Assembly: GCA_963755055.1 (NCBI GenBank)
Contig: CAVWIS010000035.1
Location: 1 to 64,000 of the forward strand
Direction: 5' to 3'
Source: AP-16 sp963755055
Lineage (GTDB): Bacteria; Pseudomonadota; Alphaproteobacteria; Rhizobiales; Xanthobacteraceae
Length of the DNA: 64,000 nt
A program made the translations under genes and the position numbers. The notes under the pieces were generated by a model. That model was not told the origin of the DNA. It saw nothing but the letters and a program-made list of their open reading frames with translations, and ran no database searches. Shown here in pieces: positions 50,767-60,144 of the stretch (its first letter is position 1; every line of letters starts with the position of its first letter).

Positions 50767-50798
50767 GCTTGATTTGATGGGACGGGGACCTGCATCAA

Positions 50799-51596
50799 GT
50801 GGCGACTGACGCATCCATCGACGTGGCCTTGCCGGCGGCTGCGGTCCGGGAAGGCGCGCCGGCTCCTGTGCTGCGCACCGAGGGCCTCTCCATCCGTTTC
50901 GGCGGGCTGGCCGCCCTCAGCGACGTCAATTTCGAGATCCCGCGCGGCGAGATCCGCGCGATCATCGGGCCGAACGGCGCCGGCAAGAGCACCTTCTTCA
51001 ACTGCCTGACCGGCGTGCTCAGGCCGACGTCGGGGCGCGTGCTGCTCAACGGCGAGGATATCACCGGGCTTACGTCCGATCGCGTTTCGCGCAAGGGAAT
51101 CGCCCGCTCGTACCAGATCACCAACATCCTGCCCAATGCCTCGACGCTGGAGAACGTCCGGATCGCGGCGCAGTCGCGCCGTCACGGCTGGAACATGCTG
51201 CGCCATCACGGCGCCTTCCGCGATCTCATCGAGAGGGCGGAGGCGGTGCTGGAGTTGGTCGGCCTCATCGAAAAGGCGGACGAGCTTGCCGCCAACCTCT
51301 CGCACGGCGAGCAGCGCACGCTCGAGATCGCCATTGCGCTCGCCACCGAGCCGCAGCTGCTCTGCCTCGACGAGCCGACCGCGGGCATGAGCGCGGCCGA
51401 GACCCGCGACACCATGCAGCTGGTGCGGCGCATCGCCACGAACCTGACGATCCTGATCGTCGAGCACGACATGGAGGTGGTCATGGAGCTGGCGCAGCGC
51501 ATCACCGTGCTGCACTACGGCCAGGTGCTGGCGGAGGGAGCGCCGGCGGAAATCCAGCGGAACCCCAGGGTGCAGGAGGTGTATCTCAAGACATGA
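50799..51596 (+). CDS. livG: ABC transporter ATPase, LivG type
   Basis: This 265-residue ATPase starts at GTG 50,799. Walker A is GPNGAGKSTFFN, the signature is NLSHGEQRTLEIA, Walker B is LLCLDEPTAGMS, and the switch His is in IVEHDMEVVM. The insertion of about 25 residues between Walker A and the signature (RSYQITNILPNASTLENVRI) is typical of LivG. The first 25 residues are a non-conserved extension. Its stop overlaps the livF start (ATGA). Confidence 0.92.
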   Translation: MATDASIDVALPAAAVREGAPAPVLRTEGLSIRFGGLAALSDVNFEIPRGEIRAIIGPNGAGKSTFFNCLTGVLRPTSGRVLLNGEDITGLTSDRVSRKGIARSYQITNILPNASTLENVRIAAQSRRHGWNMLRHHGAFRDLIERAEAVLELVGLIEKADELAANLSHGEQRTLEIAIALATEPQLLCLDEPTAGMSAAETRDTMQLVRRIATNLTILIVEHDMEVVMELAQRITVLHYGQVLAEGAPAEIQRNPRVQEVYLKT

Positions 51597-52324
51597 GCCC
51601 GTCTGCTGCAGCCCCCCTCGTCGATCTCGAGGACATCCACACCTATTACGGCAAGAGCCACATCCTCAACGGCGTCTCGCTCACCGTGGGGCACGGCGAG
51701 GTCGTCGGCCTGCTCGGCAGGAACGGCGTCGGCAAGAGCACGACGCTCAAGACCATCATGGGGCTGGTCAGCCCGAGCCGCGGCAAGGTCACCTTCGAGG
51801 GCCGCCCGATCACCAGCCTGCCGGCCGACCGGCTGGCGCGGATGGGCATCGCCTACGTTCCCGAGGACCGCCGCATCTTCCGCCTGCTCACGGTGATGGA
51901 GAACCTGCGCACCGGGCTCGACCGCCGCGGCGTGACCGACGCGCGCAAGCACGCGCTCCTCGACAAGGTCTTTTCCTATTTCCCGGTGCTGGCGGAGCGG
52001 CGCAACCAGGAGGGCGGCACGCTGTCCGGCGGCGAGCAGCAGATGCTGGCGATCGCGCGGGCGATGATGCTCGAGCCGAAAATCATCCTGCTGGACGAGC
52101 CGACGGAAGGCCTGATGCCGCGCATGGTCTCGCAGATCCGCGAGATCATCGACGCGCTGCACCGGGAGGGCGTGGCGATCCTCCTGGTGGAGCAGAACGT
52201 TCCGCTCACGCTCGCCGCCAGCCAGCGCATCTACTTCATGGAGAAGGGCGCCGTCCGCCACCATTGCGCGGCGTCCGAGATCGGGGTCAACGACCCCGTC
52301 ATTCATCAATATCTGGGTGTGTGA
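51593..52324 (+). CDS. livF: ABC transporter ATPase, LivF type
   Basis: This 243-residue ATPase starts at ATG 51,593 inside the livG stop. Walker A is GRNGVGKSTTLK, then YVPEDRRIFRLLTVMENLRT, the signature LSGGEQQMLAIARAM and Walker B ILLDEPTEGL. YVPE..R.F..LTV.ENL is diagnostic of LivF. It pairs with LivG to power the LivHM channel. Confidence 0.93.
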   Translation: MSPSAAAPLVDLEDIHTYYGKSHILNGVSLTVGHGEVVGLLGRNGVGKSTTLKTIMGLVSPSRGKVTFEGRPITSLPADRLARMGIAYVPEDRRIFRLLTVMENLRTGLDRRGVTDARKHALLDKVFSYFPVLAERRNQEGGTLSGGEQQMLAIARAMMLEPKIILLDEPTEGLMPRMVSQIREIIDALHREGVAILLVEQNVPLTLAASQRIYFMEKGAVRHHCAASEIGVNDPVIHQYLGV

Positions 52325-52327
52325 GCC

Positions 52328-53224
52328 ATGGACGCCGTCATCGCGTTCTTCCAAGCCATTCCTTACGACCAGATCGTCATCCAGACCCTGAACGGCATCG
52401 TCACCGGCATGATCCTGGCGCTGATCGCCTCGGGGCTGACGTTGATCTTCGGCATCATGGACGTGGTGAACTTCGCCCACGGCGAGCTGTTCATGTTCGG
52501 CGCCTACATGGGCGTGCTGGTGCTGGCGGCGACCGGCAGCTTCTGGCTTGCTCTCGTTCTCGCCACCCTGATCGTAGCGCTGCTCGGCGCGGCGCTGCAG
52601 GTCACGACGCTGCGGCCGCTGCTCGGGCGCGATCCCCTGACCACGATTCTTGCCACCTTCGGCATCTCACTGGTGATGCAGAATTACGCGCTCTGGCAGT
52701 TCGGCCCGGTGGCGCGCAAGATCCAGGAGCCGTTCTCCGGCCAGTTCCACCTGTTCTATCTCGAGTATCCCTGGTACCGGCTGCTGATCGCGGGCCTCTC
52801 GGCCGGCATCATCGGCGGCTTCTGGCTTTTTCTCAAATACGGCACCTACGGCATCTGGATCCGCGCCACCACGCAGGACCGCGTCATGGCGCAGGCGATG
52901 GGCATCCCGGTGCCGTGGGTGCATACCGCGGTGTTCGCCATCGGCGCCGGCATGGCGGCCGCGAGCGGGGTGCTGTTCGGCCCGCTGGTCGGCGTCAACC
53001 ATGCGATGGGGACCGACTGGGTGCTCAAGGCCTTCATCGTGGTCGTGGTCGGCGGCATGGGCAGCCTCGGCGGCTCGATCGCCGCCTCGATCTTCATCAG
53101 CCTGCTGGAGGCATATTCGTCGATCTGGGTGAGCCCGGCACAGGCGGTGATCGTCTCCTTCGTCGTGCTGATCCTGACGCTCCTGTTCCGGCCGACCGGC
53201 CTCTTCGTTCCGACCCCGAAATGA
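52328..53224 (+). CDS. livH: ABC transporter permease, LivH type
   Basis: This 298-residue inner-membrane protein begins three bases after livF. It has eight or so helices: QTLNGIVTGMILALIASGLT, LIFGIMDVVNFAHGELFMFG with the LivH motif G...VVNFAHG, and GSLGGSIAASIFISLLEAYS. It overlaps livM by four bases. Confidence 0.93.
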   Translation: MDAVIAFFQAIPYDQIVIQTLNGIVTGMILALIASGLTLIFGIMDVVNFAHGELFMFGAYMGVLVLAATGSFWLALVLATLIVALLGAALQVTTLRPLLGRDPLTTILATFGISLVMQNYALWQFGPVARKIQEPFSGQFHLFYLEYPWYRLLIAGLSAGIIGGFWLFLKYGTYGIWIRATTQDRVMAQAMGIPVPWVHTAVFAIGAGMAAASGVLFGPLVGVNHAMGTDWVLKAFIVVVVGGMGSLGGSIAASIFISLLEAYSSIWVSPAQAVIVSFVVLILTLLFRPTGLFVPTPK

Positions 53225-54174
53225 GCATGCATCGCACCACCGTCTACTGGACCTTATTCGGCGTCATCCTGGCGCTCCTGGCCGCGGCGCCGCTGGTCCT
53301 GCCGGAGTTCTGGAGCCGGTTCGTCACCGAGATCCTGATCTGGGGCCTGCTGGCGATGTCGTCCGACATCCTCATCGGCTATACCGGGATGGTTTCGTTC
53401 GGACATTCCGCCTTCTTCGGGCTCGGCATGTATGGGGCGGCGGCGGCGCTCTTGATGGTGAAGCCGGCCAACCTGTGGCTCGCGATCGCGTTGGGGCTCA
53501 TCGGCTCGGCCGGCGTCGCCCTGTTCGTCGCCTACTTCTCCACGCGGCTGCGCGACATCTATTTCGCCATCACCACGCTCATCTTCTCGCAGATCTTCTA
53601 CGTCGTCATCTTCACCTGGACCGAGGTGACGGGGGGCGAGAACGGGCTCAGCTTCAGCCGGCCGGCGCTCGCCATTCCCGGGCTCTTCTCGCTGCCGCTC
53701 ACCACCGAGCGGCTGCACTGGTTCGTGCTCGCCATGGTCACGGCATCGTACCTGATCCTGCGCCGCGTCACCCAGTCGCCGTTCGGAATGGTGCTGCAGT
53801 CGATCCGCGAGAACGAGACGCGCACCCGCGCCATCGGCTACCCGGTCGAGCGCTACAAGATGATGGCGGTGATGCTGTCCGGGGTGTTCGCCGGCCTGGC
53901 CGGCGTGCTCTATGCCGTGCAGAACCGCTTCGCGGCGCCGGACTTCGTCTATTTCCTGGTTTCCGGCGAGACCGTGATCTTCAACGTCATGGGCGGCATC
54001 GGCACGCTGGTGGGACCGATCGTCGGAGCCGGCTTCTTCCTGCTGCTGCGCGAGGCGTTCTCGCGCTTCTTCACCGAGTTCTACCTCATCCCGGTCGGCA
54101 TCATCTTCATCGCCATGGTGATCTTCATGCCGCAGGGGTTGCTCGGCTTCGCGCGGCGCTGGCTGAACCGGTAG
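53221..54174 (+). CDS. livM: ABC transporter permease, LivM type
   Basis: This 317-residue permease starts at ATG 53,221 inside the livH stop. Characteristic blocks are GYTGMVSFGHSAFFGLGMYG, TRLRDIYFAITTLIFSQIFY, IRENETRTRAIGYPVERYKM and VMGGIGTLVGPIVGAGFFLL. It completes the transporter. Only 40 bases separate its end from the convergent monooxygenase gene. Confidence 0.93.
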   Translation: MSMHRTTVYWTLFGVILALLAAAPLVLPEFWSRFVTEILIWGLLAMSSDILIGYTGMVSFGHSAFFGLGMYGAAAALLMVKPANLWLAIALGLIGSAGVALFVAYFSTRLRDIYFAITTLIFSQIFYVVIFTWTEVTGGENGLSFSRPALAIPGLFSLPLTTERLHWFVLAMVTASYLILRRVTQSPFGMVLQSIRENETRTRAIGYPVERYKMMAVMLSGVFAGLAGVLYAVQNRFAAPDFVYFLVSGETVIFNVMGGIGTLVGPIVGAGFFLLLREAFSRFFTEFYLIPVGIIFIAMVIFMPQGLLGFARRWLNR

Positions 54175-54214
54175 AGGGGGTATCGGCGCCGGTTGCCGTG
54201 CGGTCCCGATGTCC

Positions 54215-55603
54215 TCACGCAACGTGCTTCGATTTGCCCTCCGCCGCGTCATCCTGGCTCCCGGCGCCCGCCCTGGGCTCCGGAAAGAACCGGTTCTCCG
54301 GCCGCGGCAGGCCGAGATGCTGGCGCAGCGTCGTTCCCTCGTATTCGCGGCGGAACAGCTTTCGCCGCTGCAATTCCGGCACCACCCGGTCGACGAAGTC
54401 GTCGAGCCCGCCGGGCAGGTAGGGGAACATCACGTTGAAGCCGTCGCAGGCGTCCGTCGTCAGCCATTCCTCCATCTGGTCGGCGATCGTCTCCGGCGTG
54501 CCGACGAAGGCGAGGCCGCCGTAGCCGCCGAGCCGCTGGGCGAGCTGGCGCACCGTCAGATTCTCCCGCCGGGCGAGGTCGATGACGCGTTCGCGCCCGC
54601 TCTTGCTGGCATTGGTTTCCGGGATCTCCGGCAGCATTCCGTCCGGATCGAATTTCGACGCGTCGTGGCCGAGCGCGATGGAAAGCGAGGCGATCGCACT
54701 GTCGTAGTGAACCAGGCTGTCGAGCAGCATCCGCTTGCGCCGCGCCTCCTCGACCGTATCGCCCACCACCACGAAGGCCCCCGGCAGGATCTTCAGGTGT
54801 TCGCGCGGGCGCCCGAGCTTCTCCATCCGGGCCTTCACGTCGGCATAGAAGCTCTGGCCGCCCTTCAGGGTCCCCTGGGCGGCGAAGATGACCTCGGCGG
54901 TCTCCGCCGCGAGCTGGCGTCCCGCGTCGGAGGCGCCGGCCTGCACGATGACCGGCCAGCCCTGGATCGGGCGGGCGATGTTGAGCGGGCCACGCACCGA
55001 GAGGTGCTCGCCCTTGTGGTCGAGCACATGCATCCGCTCGGGATCGAAATAGAGGCCGCTTCCCGCATCGCGCACGAAGGCGTCGTCGGCGAAGCTGTCC
55101 CACAGGCCGGTCACCACGTCGATGAACTCGCGCGCCCGCCGATAGCGCTCGTCGTGCTCCACGTGGTCCTCCAGGCCGAAATTGAGCGCCGCGTCGGGAT
55201 TGGACGTCGTCACCACGTTCCATCCCGCGCGCCCGCCGCTGATGTGGTCGAGCGAGGCGAACCGGCGGGCGATGTGGAAGGGCAGGTCGAACGTGGTCGA
55301 TGCGGTGGCCACCAGCCCGATCCGCTCGGTGGCGCCGGCGAGCGCTGCGAGCAGCGTGAACGGCTCGAATGAGGTGACCGTATGGCTGCGCTTCAAGGCC
55401 TCCACCGGCATGTTCAGCACCGCCAGGTGATCGGCCATGAAGAACGCATCGAAACGCCCGTGCTCCAGCTTCTGGGCAAACCGCCGGAGATGGGGAAAGT
55501 TGAAGTTGGCGTCCGCATAGGCGCCGGGGTAGCGCCAGGCGCCGGTATGGATGCTCACCGGCCGCATGAACGCGCCGAGGTGGAGTTGGCGGGATGTGCT
55601 CAT
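54215..55603 (-). CDS. LLM-class flavin monooxygenase (NtaA/SnaA/DszA group)
   Basis: This 462-residue protein starts at ATG 55,603 after AGAGGGCGAACC. Group motifs are present: LHLGAFMRPVSIHTGAWRYP, RFDAFFMADHLAV, SFEPFTLLAALAGATERIGL, and RAGWNVVTTSNPDAALNFG. The end has GGLDDFVDRVVPELQRRKLF. Enzymes of this group use FMNH2 and O2 to cleave C-N or C-S bonds (nitrilotriacetate, dibenzothiophene sulfone, dimethyl sulfide). The substrate is not readable from sequence. It is convergent with the liv operon. A related C-terminus lies at 63,555-64,000. Confidence 0.9.
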   Translation of the reverse strand: MSTSRQLHLGAFMRPVSIHTGAWRYPGAYADANFNFPHLRRFAQKLEHGRFDAFFMADHLAVLNMPVEALKRSHTVTSFEPFTLLAALAGATERIGLVATASTTFDLPFHIARRFASLDHISGGRAGWNVVTTSNPDAALNFGLEDHVEHDERYRRAREFIDVVTGLWDSFADDAFVRDAGSGLYFDPERMHVLDHKGEHLSVRGPLNIARPIQGWPVIVQAGASDAGRQLAAETAEVIFAAQGTLKGGQSFYADVKARMEKLGRPREHLKILPGAFVVVGDTVEEARRKRMLLDSLVHYDSAIASLSIALGHDASKFDPDGMLPEIPETNASKSGRERVIDLARRENLTVRQLAQRLGGYGGLAFVGTPETIADQMEEWLTTDACDGFNVMFPYLPGGLDDFVDRVVPELQRRKLFRREYEGTTLRQHLGLPRPENRFFPEPRAGAGSQDDAAEGKSKHVA

Positions 55604-55835
55604 GGTTCGCCCTCTTTTCAGGCCGTGCGAGGACATAGGGGCTTTTTGCCGAGGCGGCCAGACTTGACACGAATGCCGTCCAGGCGCCTCACCCGCATGT
55701 GAACGCGCCCCACAAAGCACCGGAGGTCAGTTCTCGCGCGCACGACTGTCGCAAGGCGTTTAAATTTAGCATGCGCTCAATTCAAGCCGATTTTTCCGTG
55801 GGCACGGCGACTGGTGGAGCGTCAGCCTCGTAAGG

Positions 55836-57778
55836 TCATTCGCGTCGCCCGGACCTTCGCAGGTGCTCGCGCGCTTCGGCGCCGCTTTCGAATACACGCG
55901 AGGATACCTTTCGCTTGCGCAGCTCGCTACCGAGCTTCAGGCGCATGAAGCCGCTGTTGGTGTAGCGGGAGACGGCGATGTAGTAGCGCTCCTCGACATA
56001 GCGGACCCGGTCGAGATAGGCCTGCATGATCTCGGGATCGGGGTCGAAGCGATCGTAGTTGACGATCGAATAGACCCGCTTGCCCAGCGGGCCGAGCAGC
56101 TGGTCGACCGCCGTCGTGATGCGGTCGAGATCAGCCACCGTGCGCACGCGCATGCCGGCATAATTCATAAAGACGGTGTTGGAAGCCGGGTCGTAGCTGA
56201 GTCGATCCTCGATACGCAGGTCGAGCAGGCGTTCACGCAGCCCGAACGGGGGCGCCGAGAACAGGCGAGGGTCCATCTCGCGCGGCGCCTTGATGGTGGG
56301 CTCGAACGGAAGCAGGTCGAGAATGTCCTTTCTCAGGTCGATGCCCGGCGCCACCTCGGTCAACTCCAGGCCGCCCGGCAGCAGCCGGAACACGCATCGC
56401 TCGGTGACATAGAGCACGTCCTGCTGGCGTTGCGCGGCCTCAGGCCGCTGAATGTGATCTGGCCAACCTGCCGCACGAACTTGCGGTGCCTGCCTTCCTG
56501 TCTGATCTCGATGCGGCCGTCGGCAACCACGGCCTCGATTCCGCCGGAGGTGAACGTGCCGACGAACACGACTTTCCGGCTGTTCTGGCTGATATTGATG
56601 AATCCGCCGCAGCCAGGCACGCGGTTCGCAAAGCGGCTCGCATTGACATTGCCGATCCGGTCGCACTCGGCGTAGCCGAGGCAAGCGACGTCCAGTCCGC
56701 CACCGTCGATGAAGTCGAACTGATAGGGATGGTCGACCGCGGCCGAAAAGTTGACCGACGCGCCGAAGTCCATGCCTCCGAGCGGGACACCGCCAAAAAG
56801 ACCCGGATCGACCGTGAGCGTGATCAAATCCTCGATTCCCTCCTCGGCGGCGACCGCGCTGATCGCGTCCGGCAGGCCAATGCCGAGATTGACCACGCTG
56901 TTCGGCGCCAGCTCGGTTGCCGCCCTGCGGGCGATCACTTTCGTGGAGTCGAGGGGCAGCCTCTTCAGCCGTTCGAGGGGGATGCGGACCTCGCCGGAAA
57001 GGGCCGGATTGTAGCGAGTGCCGTAATTCTGCATGTGCTCGTCCGGCGCCGCCTCGACGACGGCATCGACCAGGACCCCCGGGACGCGGACACGGCGAGC
57101 GTCGAGCGAGCCGGACTGCGCGATACGCTCCACCTGGCAGAGCACGACACCGCCCGAGTTGCGGACCGCCAGCGCCATGGCGAGGATTTCCAGGCGCAAC
57201 GACTCGCGTTCCGTGGTGACGTTTCCCTCGGGATCAGCGGTGGTGCCGCGGATCAGCGCGACATGGATCGGGAAGCCGCGAAAGAACAGATAGTCCTTTC
57301 CCAGAATGCTGATGAGCTCGACGAGATCGTCCTTGGCGGCGGCGTTGACCTTTCCGCCCTCAAGGCGAGGATCCACGAACGTGCCGACGCCGACACGGGT
57401 GACCGTGCCCGGTTTCCCGGCCGCAATGTCCCGGTAGAGATGGGTGATCACGCCCTCGGGAAAATTGTACGCCTCGATCTTGTTGGCGACCGCCAGCGCC
57501 TCGATGCGCGGAATGAGGCCGAAGTGCCCGCCGATCGCCCGCTTCAGCAATCCCTCGTGGCCCAGCCGGTTGAGGCCGCGATCCTTGCCGTCGCCCTGGC
57601 CGCCGGCCCAGACGAGCGTCAGGTCTCGCGGCCCGTTGCCGGCCAGGAAGCGGCGCTCGATCGCGGCGAGCAGCGCCTCGGGATTGCCGTTCCCGCCGTA
57701 GCCGGACGACGCCACGACATCGCCTTCCTGGATCAGCGCGACGGCATCATCAGCCGAGATGACCTTCTTGAGAGCCAT
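55836..57778 (-). pseudogene. Fused CoA-transferase with one frameshift
   Basis: From ATG 57,778 the frame encodes a class I CoA-transferase with both halves fused: ADDAVALIQEGDVVASSGYG, then ELAPNSVVNLGIGLPDAISA. At about 56,450 (QITFSG) the frame shifts by one base. It resumes with LYVTERCVFRLLPGGLELTE, and the C-terminal extension runs to 55,836, for about 640 residues in all. The catalytic Glu of the family (E.G..GG) is replaced by Asp in LTVDPGLFGGVP. With frameshift and altered active site, the enzyme may be inactive. The substrate is unknown. Confidence 0.8.
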
Positions 57779-57827
57779 GCTGCTTTGCTTCCGAACGGAC
57801 AGGGGCCCGCCCCACGACAACCGGCGA

Positions 57828-58463
57828 TCAGCCGACGAGCAGGACACCGCCGGTTGCGGCGAGGCCGAACGTCCAGATGAGATCGCAATTGATCCAGGCG
57901 CGCCGCAGGATCGCGAGCCCGACCCACTCGTAGACGGCGATCGCAATGGCGGTGGCGACCGTGAGCATCGCCAGCATGTGCACGGCGATGACCATGAGGG
58001 CGGTCGCGAGCGGGCCGGCGCCGCCCGCCATCGCGCCAGGCGAAACGCAGAGCGGGATCAGCACCGGCCACAGCATGAGGCCCGCGCCGTGCGCCGTCCC
58101 CATCAGCAGCGACCAGGCAACGAGAGCGGCCGCCCCGGCCTGCATGCCGAAGCGCACGCGGTGCCGATGCCCGTATCGCCAATGATAGACAGCCCAGCCG
58201 ATCAGGATGAAGGCGGCGCCGATGCGCACGGCGTGCGGATCGACGACGGAGCCCATCCAGAGGAAAGAGGCAGCGACGGCCACGACGGACATCGCATGGC
58301 CGAGCGCGATCAAGATCGGCGACAGCAGGACGAAGCGCCGATCGCCTCGATGAAGGCCGAGCGCGACCGCGAAGAGCCAGCCCATCGCAGGATTGAGCCC
58401 ATGGAAGGCGCCGAGAGCGGCTGAGGCGAGCCATGGCCAGGTCTCGGCGGAAAGCGCCGTCAT
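57828..58463 (-). CDS. Polytopic membrane protein next to the SELENBP1-like gene
   Basis: This 211-residue protein has about six helices. Conserved-looking motifs are LGAFHGLNPAMGWLFAVALG, LSPILIALGHAMSVVAVA and GAGLMLWPVLIPLC, with His residues inside membrane segments. That recalls metal or gas permease families such as HupE/NicO, without a firm match. It begins seven bases after the upstream gene's stop, so the two form an operon. Confidence 0.65.
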   Translation of the reverse strand: MTALSAETWPWLASAALGAFHGLNPAMGWLFAVALGLHRGDRRFVLLSPILIALGHAMSVVAVAASFLWMGSVVDPHAVRIGAAFILIGWAVYHWRYGHRHRVRFGMQAGAAALVAWSLLMGTAHGAGLMLWPVLIPLCVSPGAMAGGAGPLATALMVIAVHMLAMLTVATAIAIAVYEWVGLAILRRAWINCDLIWTFGLAATGGVLLVG

Positions 58464-58470
58464 GGCCGCG

Positions 58471-59865
58471 TCATGGGTAGCAGTAGGAATCCGACGAGCA
58501 GTCGCCGCCTTGGAGACGCACCTGGTGCGGGCGGTGAGGCGCCGGCCATTGCACGAAGAATCTTGGATCGAAGGCGATGCCGCCCTCCGGCTTGGCGTCG
58601 AGCTTCACCATCCAGCCTTCGATGCCGTCCGGATAGAACTGCGGATCGATCGCTCCGTACAGCGAGTTGGTGAAATAGACGCGCCGGCCGTCCCGGCTGA
58701 TCTCCACCATCTGCGGCCCGCCGCTGAGCGCGCCGTTTTTCGCGCCCGGATGGGTCGCCTTCGAGACGATGCCGCCGATGCGCACCTTGCCGGTGAGTTT
58801 CGGGTTGAACGGATCGGAGACGTCGTATTGCTGCAGATCGCCGGTGCCCCAGCAGGCCACATAGAGAAACCGGTCGTCCATCGACAGGTCGATGTCGGTG
58901 ACCAGCGGCGGCACCGCCTTGAAGCCCTTGAGCACCGGCGGCAGCAGGTCGGGATCCGCAGGCTCGGCGGGGATCTCGATCACCTTCCTGACCGCCCACT
59001 TGTCGCCGTCCCGATACCAGGTCCAGATCGACGACGAGAGATTCTCCAGGCTGACGACGCAGTTGACGAAGCCGTAGGCTTTGGTCGGGTCGTGCGCGGG
59101 TCGCAGCTCGAACACCAGCTGATACTGCTCACCAAGGTCGATGGTCTGCAGGTGCTTGCGCTTGTGCAGGTCCCAGAAGTGCAGTCGCCGGCCATACTTG
59201 GCGCCGAGCAGCACCTCTGGGATCAGGCCGGCCTCGAAGGTGTCGGGCGTGCCCCATTCGCTGGTCACCAGCGTGTCATGCCCGAGGTGCCACCACGCGT
59301 CATAGGCGAGGTACTGCGGCCCGCGGTCTATCTCCCACCGGCCTCGCACCTCGAAAGTCTCGTGGTCCATCAGAAATATGCCGCCGGGTCCCTTGCCCTC
59401 GCGATTGCCGAGCGCCGCGACGTAAATCCCCTCCGGGCCGCAATGCACGGTATGCGGCCGCGTATAGCCGGCCTTGTCGGCGACCTCGGCGGGCTCGATG
59501 GTCTTCACGATATGCGGCTTCCTGGGATCCGGCTTGGTATCCAGGATGTGGATGCGGGACGACCTCAGCCCCGGCACGACCAGGTAGCGCCGCTCGGCGT
59601 GCGGATGGGGTGCGTTCGGGCACAGGCACGAGGAGCACGCGTTCCAGCCGAAGTGATGCAGCTCGTCCCCGGCGTTGGGCATGGCTGTCGAGCCGATGAT
59701 GGTCGAGTACGTCCTGGAGCCGGGATCGACATCGACGACGGCGACGGCATCGGGCGTCCTCCGGTCGGGATCGAAGGCCGCCACGTAGGCCAGGGTCTCG
59801 GGGACGGCCTTCATCGCCATGCGCGGCGAGGGATAAAAACTTGGATCGGGTGTCCACGCGGTCAT
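58471..59865 (-). CDS. mtoX-like: Selenium-binding protein / methanethiol oxidase (SELENBP1, MtoX family)
   Basis: This 464-residue protein starts at ATG 59,865 after AGGAGCGCC. The family signatures are clear: FGWNACSSCLC (Cys77, Cys80, Cys82), RYLVVPGLRSSRIHILDTKP, GYTRPHTVHCGPEGIYVAAL, and HFWDLHKRKHLQTIDLG. Bacterial MtoX is a copper-dependent periplasmic enzyme converting methanethiol to formaldehyde, H2S and H2O2. I see no signal peptide on this protein. It ends SSDSYCYP. The divergent AraC-type gene may control it. Confidence 0.88.
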   Translation of the reverse strand: MTAWTPDPSFYPSPRMAMKAVPETLAYVAAFDPDRRTPDAVAVVDVDPGSRTYSTIIGSTAMPNAGDELHHFGWNACSSCLCPNAPHPHAERRYLVVPGLRSSRIHILDTKPDPRKPHIVKTIEPAEVADKAGYTRPHTVHCGPEGIYVAALGNREGKGPGGIFLMDHETFEVRGRWEIDRGPQYLAYDAWWHLGHDTLVTSEWGTPDTFEAGLIPEVLLGAKYGRRLHFWDLHKRKHLQTIDLGEQYQLVFELRPAHDPTKAYGFVNCVVSLENLSSSIWTWYRDGDKWAVRKVIEIPAEPADPDLLPPVLKGFKAVPPLVTDIDLSMDDRFLYVACWGTGDLQQYDVSDPFNPKLTGKVRIGGIVSKATHPGAKNGALSGGPQMVEISRDGRRVYFTNSLYGAIDPQFYPDGIEGWMVKLDAKPEGGIAFDPRFFVQWPAPHRPHQVRLQGGDCSSDSYCYP

Positions 59866-60144
59866 GTCGGCGCTCCTGGCTCTGGTTCTCAGAAGGACAA
59901 ACATCTCGGCAGCGAAGCCGGAGCCCGCGCGAGGCTTCAGCTCGCTGCCGCTGCCCGGCCATGTGCGAGGCGGGCGAGGCGCCGGACAAGAAGCCGGAGC
60001 GCCCCATTTTCTCCTGCATCCTCTTCACCGGCCGTATCGTCGGCGGAATGCGAGGCCGCGCCAATCCGCTTCGCGACTCAACTATCCGTTTTGCGACTGC
60101 CGAGGCTCGGACCTGTGCTAAATGGAAGGAAAAGGGAGGCTGCC

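Noticed and set aside
49017..51515. An 832-codon minus-strand open frame
   Set aside because: It is the mirror of the binding-protein and livG genes, rich in Asp/Arg/His as G/C-rich antisense frames are, and has no domain or ribosome-binding site.
52264..53220. Long frame running through livH into livM
   Set aside because: The livH part is in the wrong frame; only codons from 53,221 are real. LivH and LivM overlap by four bases and are not fused.
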